This document shows, piece by piece, positions 1 to 5,152 of a stretch of DNA of 5,946 nucleotides (the stretch's first letter is position 1; every line of letters begins with the position of its first letter). The translations under genes and the position numbers were made by a program. The notes under the pieces are model-generated. The model saw nothing but the letters and a program-made list of their open reading frames with translations, was not told the DNA's origin and did not search any database. Source of the DNA: an uncultured Oscillospiraceae bacterium (lineage in GTDB: Bacteria; Bacillota; Clostridia; Oscillospirales; Acutalibacteraceae); NCBI GenBank assembly GCA_900549675.1, contig URPG01000137.1, forward strand, positions 1 to 5,946, written 5' to 3'.

Positions 1-65
1 TTGAGACTTAATTCTGTCCTATCTCTAAAAGACAAATGATTTGTAAAACTAAAATTGATAAGCAT
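1..65 (-). CDS. AAA family ATP-binding protein, N-terminal fragment (runs off window)
   Basis: A minus-strand reading frame begins with ATG at 65-63 and stays open to base 1, giving 21 codons. The product starts MLINFSFTNHLSFRD and continues RTELSL. This is the opening pattern (short strand, N-hydrophobic-SF, then a polar stretch ending in LSL) of RecF/SMC-like and OLD-like AAA ATPases, which carry the Walker A motif some 15-30 residues later, outside this window. A Shine-Dalgarno sequence AGAGGTG lies just upstream with good spacing, and a promoter is visible at 92-120. Many members of this group are phage-defence or abortive-infection ATPases, but the fragment is too short to say which kind. 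It lies beyond the recombinase and its terminator-like hairpin, so it may be chromosomal or belong to a neighbouring element. The family assignment is inference from an N-terminal pattern only. Confidence 0.6.
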   Translation of the reverse strand, partial: MLINFSFTNHLSFRDRTELSL

Positions 66-91
66 TTTATTCACCTCTGAATCTTAGATAT

Positions 92-120
92 ATAATAGCA
101 TGTCTTTCTAAATAAATCAA
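92..120 (-). promoter_or_regulatory. Promoter for the AAA ATPase gene
   Basis: On the minus strand there is TTGATT (120-115), a 17-base spacer ending in TGC, and TATTAT (97-92), that is, an extended -10 promoter. Transcription would start about 20 bases before the ATPase ATG. The -35 box lies inside the left arm of the 110-162 inverted repeat, so that repeat could affect this promoter. Confidence 0.5.
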
Positions 121-162
121 GGGTTGAATGAGATTTTTTCTCAATCAACCCTTGATTTATTT
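110..162. terminator. Long inverted repeat, probable bidirectional terminator
   Basis: Arms 110-133 and 139-162 are 24 bases each with a single mismatch and a TTTTT loop. The GC-containing core (GGGTTGA paired with TCAACCC) is flanked by AAATAAATCAA on one side and TTGATTTATTT on the other, giving a U-rich tail in both directions. It lies downstream of the minus-strand recombinase stop and upstream of the ATPase gene, so ending recombinase transcripts is the likely job. An operator role is possible because the ATPase -35 box is in one arm. Confidence 0.55.
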
Positions 163-228
163 TCTTAACAATTGTTTTATTTGAAATTATCGTGAAATTA
201 TATCATTTAAAGAGTGGTTTTACATCAG

Positions 229-1830
229 CTATCTACCCAAATACCCCACAAACTTATAATAAATATCCACCCGCTGGCTCTTGCTACCATCCTCATTCAT
301 CGTCTTTTCATGAACCACAATCCGCTCAATTAACTCGTTGAGGATGTAGGTGTTCAGCTCAGTGATGTCCGTATACTTGGAGATAATCGGAAGGAAATCC
401 TCAATTCGGCTGTAGGTATCCTCAGCCTGATTCACAGCTTGAGTAAGGGTTATCTCTTTGTTACGCAGTTCCTCCAGCTCCGATTCATATTGAGGAGCCA
501 TGGACTGATACCGACTTTCGGTGATACGCTCCAGCGCCAAATCCTCATAAAGCTTGTTGAGGATTTTCTCAAGATCGCCCATCCGCTTCTTCACAGATTT
601 TAGTTCCTTGCGGGATTTCTCAATCTCCCGCTTCTGCTTTTCGCTCTTTGCCGCCACAAGCATGTCTATGTATTGCCGCTTGGCAAGCTTGGCGGCCTTG
701 GCATTTCGGCGTATATCCTCCAATACCAGCTGATTCATGGTCACCCATCCAATAGCATGAGAGGTACAGCGTTCTTTTCCATAGTTCTTGTAAACCCAGC
801 AAGAGAATCCAGTATACTTTCCTTTAGGCTTGCTGTAAGAAGCGTTCAGAGATGAGCCACAACCCGAACACTTCACCAGCCCAGCAAACATCTGAACCTC
901 TCCATTGCTATTTTCTCTGCGCCTGCTTTTCATAATCTGATGTACCGTATCCCATACTTCCTGTGCAATGATTGGCTCATGAGTATCCTCCACCACAATC
1001 CAATCTTGCTCCGGAACATCCACGATGCTCTTGTCAAAAAAGCCTTTTGTCTTGCGCCGCCCGAACACTACCTTACCGAGATACACAGGGTTATTCAGGA
1101 TGGAGCGGATGGAAGTAGCGTGCCAGTCAAAGGGCTTTCGCCAATATTCGCTCTGGAAATAATCCGGATTATTCTGATTAAAATAGGCCTGCGGGTTGAG
1201 AATTCGTTTCTCCCGCAGGATTTTTGTGATCCGGACATAGCCTACTCCCTCGGCAAACAGTTGAAAAATTTGCCGTACGATATCAGCGGCAACAGGATCA
1301 ATAATCAACTTGTGGCGGTCATCTGGATTCTTGATATACCCAAAAGGAGCATGGCTCCCCAAGTACATCCCGGTCCTGGCTCTTGCTCGATGAGCCGCTT
1401 TTGTCTTGGTAGAGCACTGCCGGGCATAGTAGGAATTCACCACATTGGTGAAAGGAAAGACGAGGTTGTCCGTTCCATTTGCCGTATCAATATTCTCACT
1501 TACAGCGATAAACCGAACACTTTTCTGCTCAAAATAATGCTCGATGTAAAGCCCCATTTGAGCATATTCTCTGCCAAAGCGGGAGAGGTCTTTCACCACT
1601 ACAATGTTGATTTTCCCCTCTTCGATATCTTCTATCATTCTTTGGAACTGAGGCCGCTCAAAGTTTGTACCTGACCATCCATCGTCACAATAATAGTCAG
1701 AGATTACAAAATGATGGTCATTACAATACTGCGTGAGCAGTGTTTTCTGTGTTTGAATGCTACCGCTCTCGCCGGTCTGTCCATCATCTTGGCTGAGGCG
1801 ACAGTAGATTGCTGTATTCGTTTGTGCCAT
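229..1830 (-). CDS. Large serine recombinase (TnpX/TndX-type site-specific recombinase)
   Basis: This 533-residue enzyme should excise and integrate the element through a serine-DNA intermediate. The N-terminal resolvase-type domain spans about residues 5-150, with the catalytic serine at S13 in YCRLSQDD and active-site arginines at R11, R84 and R87 (KDLSRFGRE). A recombinase domain follows at about 160-300. The zinc ribbon has C321, C324, C344 and C355. A charged coiled coil runs from about 395 to 470, and the C-terminal tail resembles the DUF4368 region common in clostridial recombinases. The ATG at 1830 is chosen because AAAGGAGG lies 7 bases upstream; longer upstream starts would overlap the neighbouring gene. 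No catalytic residue is missing and the frame is intact. From memory, TndX of Tn5397 is also 533 residues; I could not compare sequences. The TnpW-like gene ends 32 bases upstream, so the two are probably co-transcribed. Confidence 0.95.
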   Translation of the reverse strand: MAQTNTAIYCRLSQDDGQTGESGSIQTQKTLLTQYCNDHHFVISDYYCDDGWSGTNFERPQFQRMIEDIEEGKINIVVVKDLSRFGREYAQMGLYIEHYFEQKSVRFIAVSENIDTANGTDNLVFPFTNVVNSYYARQCSTKTKAAHRARARTGMYLGSHAPFGYIKNPDDRHKLIIDPVAADIVRQIFQLFAEGVGYVRITKILREKRILNPQAYFNQNNPDYFQSEYWRKPFDWHATSIRSILNNPVYLGKVVFGRRKTKGFFDKSIVDVPEQDWIVVEDTHEPIIAQEVWDTVHQIMKSRRRENSNGEVQMFAGLVKCSGCGSSLNASYSKPKGKYTGFSCWVYKNYGKERCTSHAIGWVTMNQLVLEDIRRNAKAAKLAKRQYIDMLVAAKSEKQKREIEKSRKELKSVKKRMGDLEKILNKLYEDLALERITESRYQSMAPQYESELEELRNKEITLTQAVNQAEDTYSRIEDFLPIISKYTDITELNTYILNELIERIVVHEKTMNEDGSKSQRVDIYYKFVGYLGR

Positions 1831-1862
1831 AGTCGCACCTCCTTTAGCACGACAGGATACCA

Positions 1863-2069
1863 TCAATCCTCTGTGATAGCTATACCATTATCCACTAAAG
1901 ATTCGGACGGAATCTCGACCTCTTTGGCTGCTTCACAGGAGTGGGTGATGAGACTTCCAACCTTATCAAAAATTGTGCTTTCTCCCTGAAAAAAGCTGAA
2001 AGTAATGTACTGCACTCCGTTGATGGTTTTGGAATGAACACTGAAATCTCCCTTGCATAGAAATGGCAT
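1863..2069 (-). CDS. Small TnpW-like transposon protein
   Basis: A 68-residue acidic protein encoded directly upstream of the recombinase on the same strand, 32 bases apart. The ATG at 2069 is preceded by AAAGGAG 7 bases away, which decides this start over longer ones. The core pattern (KTINGVQYITFSFF at about residues 14-27, then FDKVGSLI at about 34-41) resembles TnpW-family proteins (Pfam TnpW), which are typically 40-70 residues long and found beside TnpX-type recombinases in Tn4451-like elements. Their function is not established. There is no signal peptide, membrane segment or cysteine pair. Position and shape suggest an accessory to the recombinase or an element-maintenance protein. 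The family name is inferred from pattern and context only. Confidence 0.7.
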   Translation of the reverse strand: MPFLCKGDFSVHSKTINGVQYITFSFFQGESTIFDKVGSLITHSCEAAKEVEIPSESLVDNGIAITED

Positions 2070-2144
2070 ATTCTTGCTCCTTTCACGACAGTATGCAAAA
2101 ACAGAGGGAAGAAAATGGCTGTTTATCGACATTCGTTATATATC

Positions 2145-2254
2145 TGACATAACAATTTGGGGAACCATCTAAAAAGTTATGTCACTTTCAAATCCCCCAA
2201 CGGCTTTGCCGGTGGGCGTTTCCGGGAGTTATGCTGCCAAAGCAGCATAACTCC
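2145..2254. repeat. Three consecutive inverted repeats, possible transfer origin
   Basis: This is the noncoding gap between the TnpW-like and helix-turn-helix genes. Repeat 1 pairs TGACATAAC (2145-2153) with GTTATGTCA (2176-2184), 22 bases apart. Repeat 2 pairs CCCA-A-CGGC (2196-2204) with GCCG-G-TGGG (2208-2216), with one internal mismatch and a TTT loop. Repeat 3 is a perfect 13-bp stem (2225-2237 with 2242-2254) closed by CAAA. Such clusters are typical of transfer origins or of iteron-like replication sites, but no relaxase gene is present and I cannot identify a nick site. Repeat 3 is followed by only TTT, so it is at best a weak terminator. The presence of the repeats is certain; the function is inference. 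Confidence 0.5.
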
Positions 2255-2271
2255 TTTAACCTGCACAATAT

Positions 2272-2397
2272 TCAACCCTGCTGTTTTTCCAGTATAGCCC
2301 TAAATACTTCTTTCTCTGTTTTTATAAATTGTTGTTCTGATAGGTTACCATTCTTCTTATTTACTCCTATCCGTTTGTAAGACAGGGGATGTGCCAT
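2272..2397 (-). CDS. Possible 41-residue hypothetical protein
   Basis: A short frame (ATG at 2397, TGA at 2274-2272) overlaps the last 41 bases of the helix-turn-helix gene in another frame and continues past it. The product is basic then mixed-charge (MAHPLSYKRIGVNKK near the start, TEKEVFRAILEK near the end), with a possible C-terminal amphipathic helix. The Shine-Dalgarno sequence is poor (AGGT), so translation would depend on coupling to the upstream gene. I do not recognise it; it may be chance. Confidence 0.25.
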   Translation of the reverse strand: MAHPLSYKRIGVNKKNGNLSEQQFIKTEKEVFRAILEKQQG

Positions 2398-2704
2398 CGT
2401 GACCTATGGGATTATCTGTTTCGCAGATAGCTAAGTCGGCAATCTCATAGGAATTATTAATCTGCCTGCCACTGCGAAAGTTTTTCGTAACCACAATCAG
2501 TCCTGCATCCGTGAGATGCTTGATGGCTTTGCTGACGGAGCTGACTGCGATTCCACAGGCGGATGCGATGGTCTGCTTGCTCGGATAGCATCCGCTTTTC
2601 TTATTTCTGCATTTACAGAGATAGCAGTAGACGTAAAATGCGATTGGTGACAGCTTAAAATCAAGGACCTGATTTTGTACGACAAAAAAGTTCCCTCGTT
2701 TCAT
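2357..2704 (-). CDS. Helix-turn-helix domain protein (replication-initiator-like / HTH_36)
   Basis: A 115-residue DNA-binding protein. The start MKRGNFFVVQNQVLDFKL is followed by a hydrophobic helix (AFYVYCYLC) and a winged helix-turn-helix (YPSKQTIASACGIAVSSVS, then AIKHLTDAGLIVV), with a basic wing at FRSGRQ. This is the layout of the HTH_36 / RepA N-terminal-like proteins common in clostridial mobile elements, where they act in replication or regulation. The ATG at 2704 is preceded by AAAGGAG at 11 bases, a slightly long but acceptable spacing. The upstream in-frame extension is rejected because it reads through a terminator-like hairpin. The gene is divergent from the TetR operon, and its leader holds the hairpin at 2742-2782. 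It is short for a true Rep protein, so it may be only the DNA-binding half or a regulator. Confidence 0.85.
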   Translation of the reverse strand: MKRGNFFVVQNQVLDFKLSPIAFYVYCYLCKCRNKKSGCYPSKQTIASACGIAVSSVSKAIKHLTDAGLIVVTKNFRSGRQINNSYEIADLAICETDNPIGHDGTSPVLQTDRSK

Positions 2705-2741
2705 CTTGGCGAACACTCCTTTCCAACGAGAGAGAAGGCAT

Positions 2742-2782
2742 AAAAAATGCCCCTCACTTCTATTAAGGAAAAAGTGAAGGGG
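2742..2782 (-). terminator. Terminator or attenuator in the HTH gene leader
   Basis: Read on the minus strand, CCCCTTCACTT pairs with AAGTGAGGGG (one bulged base) and is followed by GCATTTTTTAT, a good U-tract. It lies between the TetR promoter and the HTH start, so it either blocks leftward transcription coming from the operator region or attenuates expression of the HTH gene. Confidence 0.5.
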
Positions 2783-2786
2783 GTTA

Positions 2787-2815
2787 TTGACATTTGTACA
2801 CAAATTGGTTAAAAT
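2787..2815 (+). promoter_or_regulatory. Promoter of the TetR-deaminase-MBL-KTR operon
   Basis: TTGACA (2787-2792), a 17-base spacer, and TAAAAT (2810-2815) form a near-consensus sigma-A promoter, with transcription starting near 2822. The -10 box overlaps the first bases of the 2814-2847 palindrome. The spacer itself contains ATTTGT-AC-ACAAAT (2792-2805), a second small palindrome. Confidence 0.8.
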
Positions 2816-2847
2816 GACTATAAAGTCAAATTTGACTTTATAGTCAT
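2814..2847. promoter_or_regulatory. Perfect 34-bp palindrome, probable TetR operator
   Basis: The half-site ATGACTATAAAGTCAAA (2814-2830) is followed directly by its exact reverse complement (2831-2847). It covers the end of the -10 box and the predicted transcription start, and ends 19 bases before the TetR start codon. Placement and symmetry fit an autorepressor operator for the TetR dimer encoded just downstream. Binding is inferred, not shown. Confidence 0.8.
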
Positions 2848-2866
2848 AAGTTGAGGTTGAGTGCTA

Positions 2867-3460
2867 ATGTCAAAAGAAAAAAAGTACCAAATAAGAAATC
2901 AAAATATTCTTGATACAGCTGAAAAGTTAATACGTCAAAAAGGTTATCACCATTTCAAAATGAGTGATATTTCTGATGAGTTGGATATTGCAAAAGGGAC
3001 AATTTATAATCATTATCCCTCTAAGGAGGATCTGCTTTTTGCTCTTGTTTATCCGAAGCTTGAAAAATTAAAAGGTGGATTAACAAAAGTTGTTGCGAGT
3101 CAAGATTGCTTTGAGGATAAATTTACAGCCGCGATTCGACAAGCAATCGAATGTGAATATCATCAATTTTTAGTGCTTACTTTTTCTGATATGGCCGTTC
3201 TGTTTCAAGAGAAGAACAAAAACGATATGGAAAGAATCCAAAATCAGATTATTCAGGAATTCAGAAATATCATTACTCTCGGAATAGAAGCAGGCGTTGT
3301 AAAAACACATCTTTCCATAGAGTTTTTAAGCCATCAAATTCTATCTGCATTGAATCCGTTATTGCATAGCCTGCTTGTAGTAGATTCTGCAAAAATGACA
3401 CATGATGAATTTATTACACAAACTACGGAACTACTACTATTCGGAATCAAGAAGGGATAA
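2867..3460 (+). CDS. TetR/AcrR family transcriptional regulator
   Basis: A 197-residue one-component regulator of normal family length. The N-terminal DNA-binding domain is clear: helix 1 at about residues 10-26 (NILDTAEKLIRQKGY), then FKMSDISDELDIAKGTIYNHYPSKEDLL at residues 30-57, the classic TetR helix-turn-helix with the Y-x-H-Y-x-S-K-E-D-L signature. The remainder is helical and variable and would form the ligand pocket and dimer interface. ATG at 2867 is chosen over GTG 6 bases earlier because GAGG lies 10 bases before the ATG but only 4 before the GTG. It is the first gene of the operon and sits behind the palindrome, so it most likely represses itself and the enzymes until a small molecule binds. 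The next gene starts 4 bases after its stop. The ligand cannot be predicted; a substrate of the downstream enzymes is the obvious guess. Confidence 0.93.
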   Translation: MSKEKKYQIRNQNILDTAEKLIRQKGYHHFKMSDISDELDIAKGTIYNHYPSKEDLLFALVYPKLEKLKGGLTKVVASQDCFEDKFTAAIRQAIECEYHQFLVLTFSDMAVLFQEKNKNDMERIQNQIIQEFRNIITLGIEAGVVKTHLSIEFLSHQILSALNPLLHSLLVVDSAKMTHDEFITQTTELLLFGIKKG

Positions 3461-3464
3461 GTCG

Positions 3465-3854
3465 ATGGATAAACAAGAACTATACCAATTCGCTTTTAAC
3501 ACACTTTTTCACAAAAAACTAAAGAGATTTGGAACAGCAGGTCATGTAGCATGCGCTTTGGAAACAAGCAAAGGAAATATTTTTACAGGAGTGTGTATTG
3601 ATCTTCCTTGTTCAATCGGTTTATGTGCGGAACAATCTGCTATAGCTGAGATGGTAAAAAATCAGGAAACCGTCATTGAGCAGATTATTGCCGTTTTTGA
3701 AGATGGGAGCATCCTTTCTCCGTGTGGAAGATGCAGAGAATTGATGGCACAAATTGATGAGGAAAATCTAGAGGCGAAAATCATCTTACCTAAAATGAAA
3801 GAAGTGCCTTTAAAAGCTTTACTGCCAGAGAGGTGGGATGATAAGTGGAGCTAA
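3465..3854 (+). CDS. Cytidine/blasticidin-S deaminase-like zinc deaminase
   Basis: A 129-residue member of the cytidine deaminase superfamily, which hydrolyses an exocyclic amine on a pyrimidine nucleoside or analogue. The zinc site is complete: C54-A-E56 (CAEQSAIAEM), with E56 the proton shuttle, and C87 and C90 in SPCGRCRE. The spacing and the words IFTGV, ILSPCGRCR and a final LLP..W closely recall fungal blasticidin-S deaminase (about 130 residues) as I remember it; housekeeping cytidine deaminases share the CAE and PCGxC motifs but usually differ around them. The start ATG is preceded by AAGGG 8 bases away. It sits 4 bases after the TetR gene and overlaps the hydrolase start by 10 bases, so the three are translated together. 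The likely role is detoxifying a cytosine-bearing nucleoside antibiotic; plain nucleoside salvage is the alternative. Confidence 0.88.
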   Translation: MDKQELYQFAFNTLFHKKLKRFGTAGHVACALETSKGNIFTGVCIDLPCSIGLCAEQSAIAEMVKNQETVIEQIIAVFEDGSILSPCGRCRELMAQIDEENLEAKIILPKMKEVPLKALLPERWDDKWS

Positions 3855-4537
3855 GAAAACTTAGCAGCCGGATATATTATTATCCGCATCAACCGGAAAC
3901 GGATCGTCCAATGTTGGCCTACCTTAAGGGAGAAAAAATAGCACTCGCTATAGATGCAGGAAACTCGGCTGACCATGTAGATGAGTTTTATAGGGCTTTA
4001 GAAACGCAGGGATTGAGAAAACCCGACTTGACCGCAATTACGCATTGGCATTGGGACCATACATTTGGAATGCACCATATTCACGGACTATCGATCGCAC
4101 ACTGTAAAACAAATGAATTATTGAATCTGGAGCGAAAGAAATTATCAGATAACACATATGTGGAATTTTTGAAAAAAGAGGATATATGTTTTAGCAGAGA
4201 ATATGCAAATCACCAAAAAGTGGTTGCTGTATCTTCAGACATCGAATTTGGGGAAACGCTTACCGTAAATCTTGGTAGAATGACTGCAAGGCTTTTACAT
4301 GTGGAATCACCTCACTCAGAGGATACTGTAGTAATCTATATTCCAGAAGAAAAGATATTATTTTTAGGGGACGCCACCAGCGAGGATTTCTTTCATGACG
4401 GATATATGGACACAGACAAGTTACAATCCCTTGTAAGGTTTATTGAAAATAGTCATTGCCGACACTGTCTTTTAAGCCATACAGATCCATTAACGAAATC
4501 GGATTTGCTGGATTATTTAAAATCCATATTAAAGTAA
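3845..4537 (+). CDS. MBL-fold metallo-hydrolase
   Basis: A 230-residue metallo-beta-lactamase-fold hydrolase, a common length for single-domain members. The metal site is complete: H67-W-H69-W-D71-H72 (THWHWDHTFG), H157 in SPHSEDT, D176 in LGDAT and H212 in LSHTDP, consistent with a two-metal centre. No signal peptide is seen, so it should be cytoplasmic, unlike secreted class B beta-lactamases. The start is a GTG lying inside the deaminase gene, 10 bases before the end of its TAA, with AGGTGG about 8 bases upstream; an in-frame ATG lies 22 codons later but would remove the first strands of the fold. The overlap implies translational coupling with the deaminase, suggesting consecutive steps on one molecule or protection from two related ones. 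The substrate (ester, amide, lactone or phosphodiester) cannot be told from sequence. Confidence 0.9.
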   Translation: MELRKLSSRIYYYPHQPETDRPMLAYLKGEKIALAIDAGNSADHVDEFYRALETQGLRKPDLTAITHWHWDHTFGMHHIHGLSIAHCKTNELLNLERKKLSDNTYVEFLKKEDICFSREYANHQKVVAVSSDIEFGETLTVNLGRMTARLLHVESPHSEDTVVIYIPEEKILFLGDATSEDFFHDGYMDTDKLQSLVRFIENSHCRHCLLSHTDPLTKSDLLDYLKSILK

Positions 4538-4556
4538 AATTGATGGAGATGTGCTC

Positions 4557-4745
4557 ATGGAAAAATACCAATGGATTTTATGCCCTATTTGCAAGCATAA
4601 AACGAGATTAAAAGTAAGATATGATACCGAATTAGTTAACTTCCCCTTATTCTGTCCCAAATGCAAGCGGGAAACACTAATCAGTGTGCAACAACTGAAC
4701 ATGTCAATTATTAAAGAGCCAGACGTACAGACGCAGAGCCGATAA
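4557..4745 (+). CDS. Cysteine-rich KTR domain protein
   Basis: A 62-residue zinc-ribbon protein with C9-x2-C12 (CPIC) and C33-x2-C36 (CPKC), the KTR signature at residues 15-17, and the family's typical ending KEPDVQTQSR. It matches the Cys_rich_KTR family (Pfam), found in Tn916-like and related elements, often just downstream of tetracycline genes. The function is unknown; nucleic-acid or protein binding is the usual guess for such ribbons. ATG at 4557 is chosen over GTG at 4551 because GGAG (4545-4548) is 8 bases from the ATG and only 2 from the GTG. It follows the hydrolase by 19 bases and is the last gene of the operon; its stop codon lies at the edge of the terminator stem. In this element it seems to mark the backbone rather than the cargo. 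Confidence 0.88.
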   Translation: MEKYQWILCPICKHKTRLKVRYDTELVNFPLFCPKCKRETLISVQQLNMSIIKEPDVQTQSR

Positions 4746-4783
4746 CTATTGAGGAAACTCATGGAGATCGGCTCTTTTATTTT
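4735..4783 (+). terminator. Rho-independent terminator of the cargo operon
   Basis: AGAGCCGAT (4735-4743) pairs perfectly with ATCGGCTCT (4767-4775), with an inner TGAG-GAAA-CTCA hairpin, and is followed by TTTATTTT. The left arm overlaps the last codons and the stop of the KTR gene. Confidence 0.85.
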
Positions 4784-4810
4784 CTCTTGGGGCTTTCAGC
4801 TTTATTTATA

Positions 4811-4842
4811 CCCGCCAAAGAAAAAAACGGCGCTTTGGCGGG
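4811..4842. repeat. Inverted repeat, 10-bp perfect stem
   Basis: CCCGCCAAAG (4811-4820) pairs with CTTTGGCGGG (4833-4842) around a 12-base loop. There is no T-run after it on the plus strand, so it is a weak candidate as a terminator; the function is unknown. Confidence 0.6.
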
Positions 4843-4864
4843 TCATTCTTCATGCCTGAATATC

Positions 4865-4907
4865 TAAATCATCCCTCCAAACCCGTAAAGTTTGGAGGGA
4901 TGATTTA
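4865..4907. repeat. Inverted repeat, 18-bp perfect stem
   Basis: TAAATCATCCCTCCAAAC (4865-4882) and its exact reverse complement (4890-4907) flank the 7-base loop CCGTAAA. The right arm contains GGAGG followed by ATGATTTATG, so it hides a ribosome-binding-like sequence. The next 80 bases show no convincing gene. It shares the core CCTCCAAA/TTTGGAGG with the hairpin at 5153-5195. Confidence 0.75.
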
Positions 4908-4972
4908 TGTGTTGGTCTATACAGGCTACACCGCTGCGCATTTGCTGCAACGACATTAGGCTATCCGCACAA

Positions 4973-5002
4973 TTGATTTTTACATAGGTAACTTGTTAAA
5001 AA
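4973..5002 (+). promoter_or_regulatory. Candidate promoter for the leader peptide and sigma gene
   Basis: TTGATT (4973-4978), an 18-base spacer and TAAAAA (4997-5002) would start a transcript about 20 bases before the leader peptide. The match is moderate, but the position is what an attenuator system needs. Confidence 0.4.
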
Positions 5003-5028
5003 AAGCCTGCACTTTTCATGGGAGAAGT

Positions 5029-5082
5029 ATGCCCATGCATACGAACTACTGGTTCGTGTTCATCTACACTTTGACTTCGTAA
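5029..5082 (+). CDS. Leader peptide of a tet(M)/tet(W)-type attenuator
   Basis: A 17-residue frame reads MPMHTNYWFVFIYTLTS and stops with TAA at 5080-5082. GGGAG lies 4 bases before the first ATG and 10 before the second (5035), so translation may begin at either. The aromatic core YWFVFIY and the placement immediately before a terminator stem resemble the tetracycline-resistance leader peptides (Pfam Tet_res_leader) as I recall them. A ribosome slowed near the end of this frame would cover the left arm of the terminator at 5081-5094 and let transcription continue. The peptide itself probably has no other function. The odd point is that the next gene is a sigma-like protein, and no ribosome-protection gene is present in the window. 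Confidence 0.7.
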   Translation: MPMHTNYWFVFIYTLTS

Positions 5083-5126
5083 AAGGCACACAGGAAGGCA
5101 TCGTTTTGCCCCTGTGTGCCTTTTAT
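5081..5126 (+). terminator. Attenuator terminator downstream of the leader peptide
   Basis: AAAAGGCACACAGG (5081-5094) pairs exactly with CCTGTGTGCCTTTT (5111-5124). An inner GGCA/TGCC stem (5097-5100 with 5107-5110) adds four pairs beyond a two-base bulge, and the run ends TTTTAT. The left arm overlaps the leader stop codon, the hallmark of ribosome-controlled attenuation. Confidence 0.8.
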
Positions 5127-5152
5127 GTTCTATATTGGTGCCGTTCTCCCCC

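Noticed and set aside
940..1674. Long plus-strand open frame (244 codons)
   Set aside because: It is antisense to the recombinase, whose domains and catalytic residues are unmistakable, and it has no recognisable domain of its own.
1711..1989. Plus-strand open frame of 92 codons
   Set aside because: It is antisense to the recombinase start and the TnpW-like gene, both of which have strong ribosome binding sites.
4529..4762. Minus-strand open frame of 77 codons
   Set aside because: It is antisense to the KTR gene, whose paired cysteines and family ending are clear.
4907..4987. Small frame of 26 codons after the 18-bp hairpin, with GGAGG 8 bases upstream
   Set aside because: The product is not recognisable and the ribosome binding site is in a perfect stem; it could be a second leader frame, but nothing further supports it.
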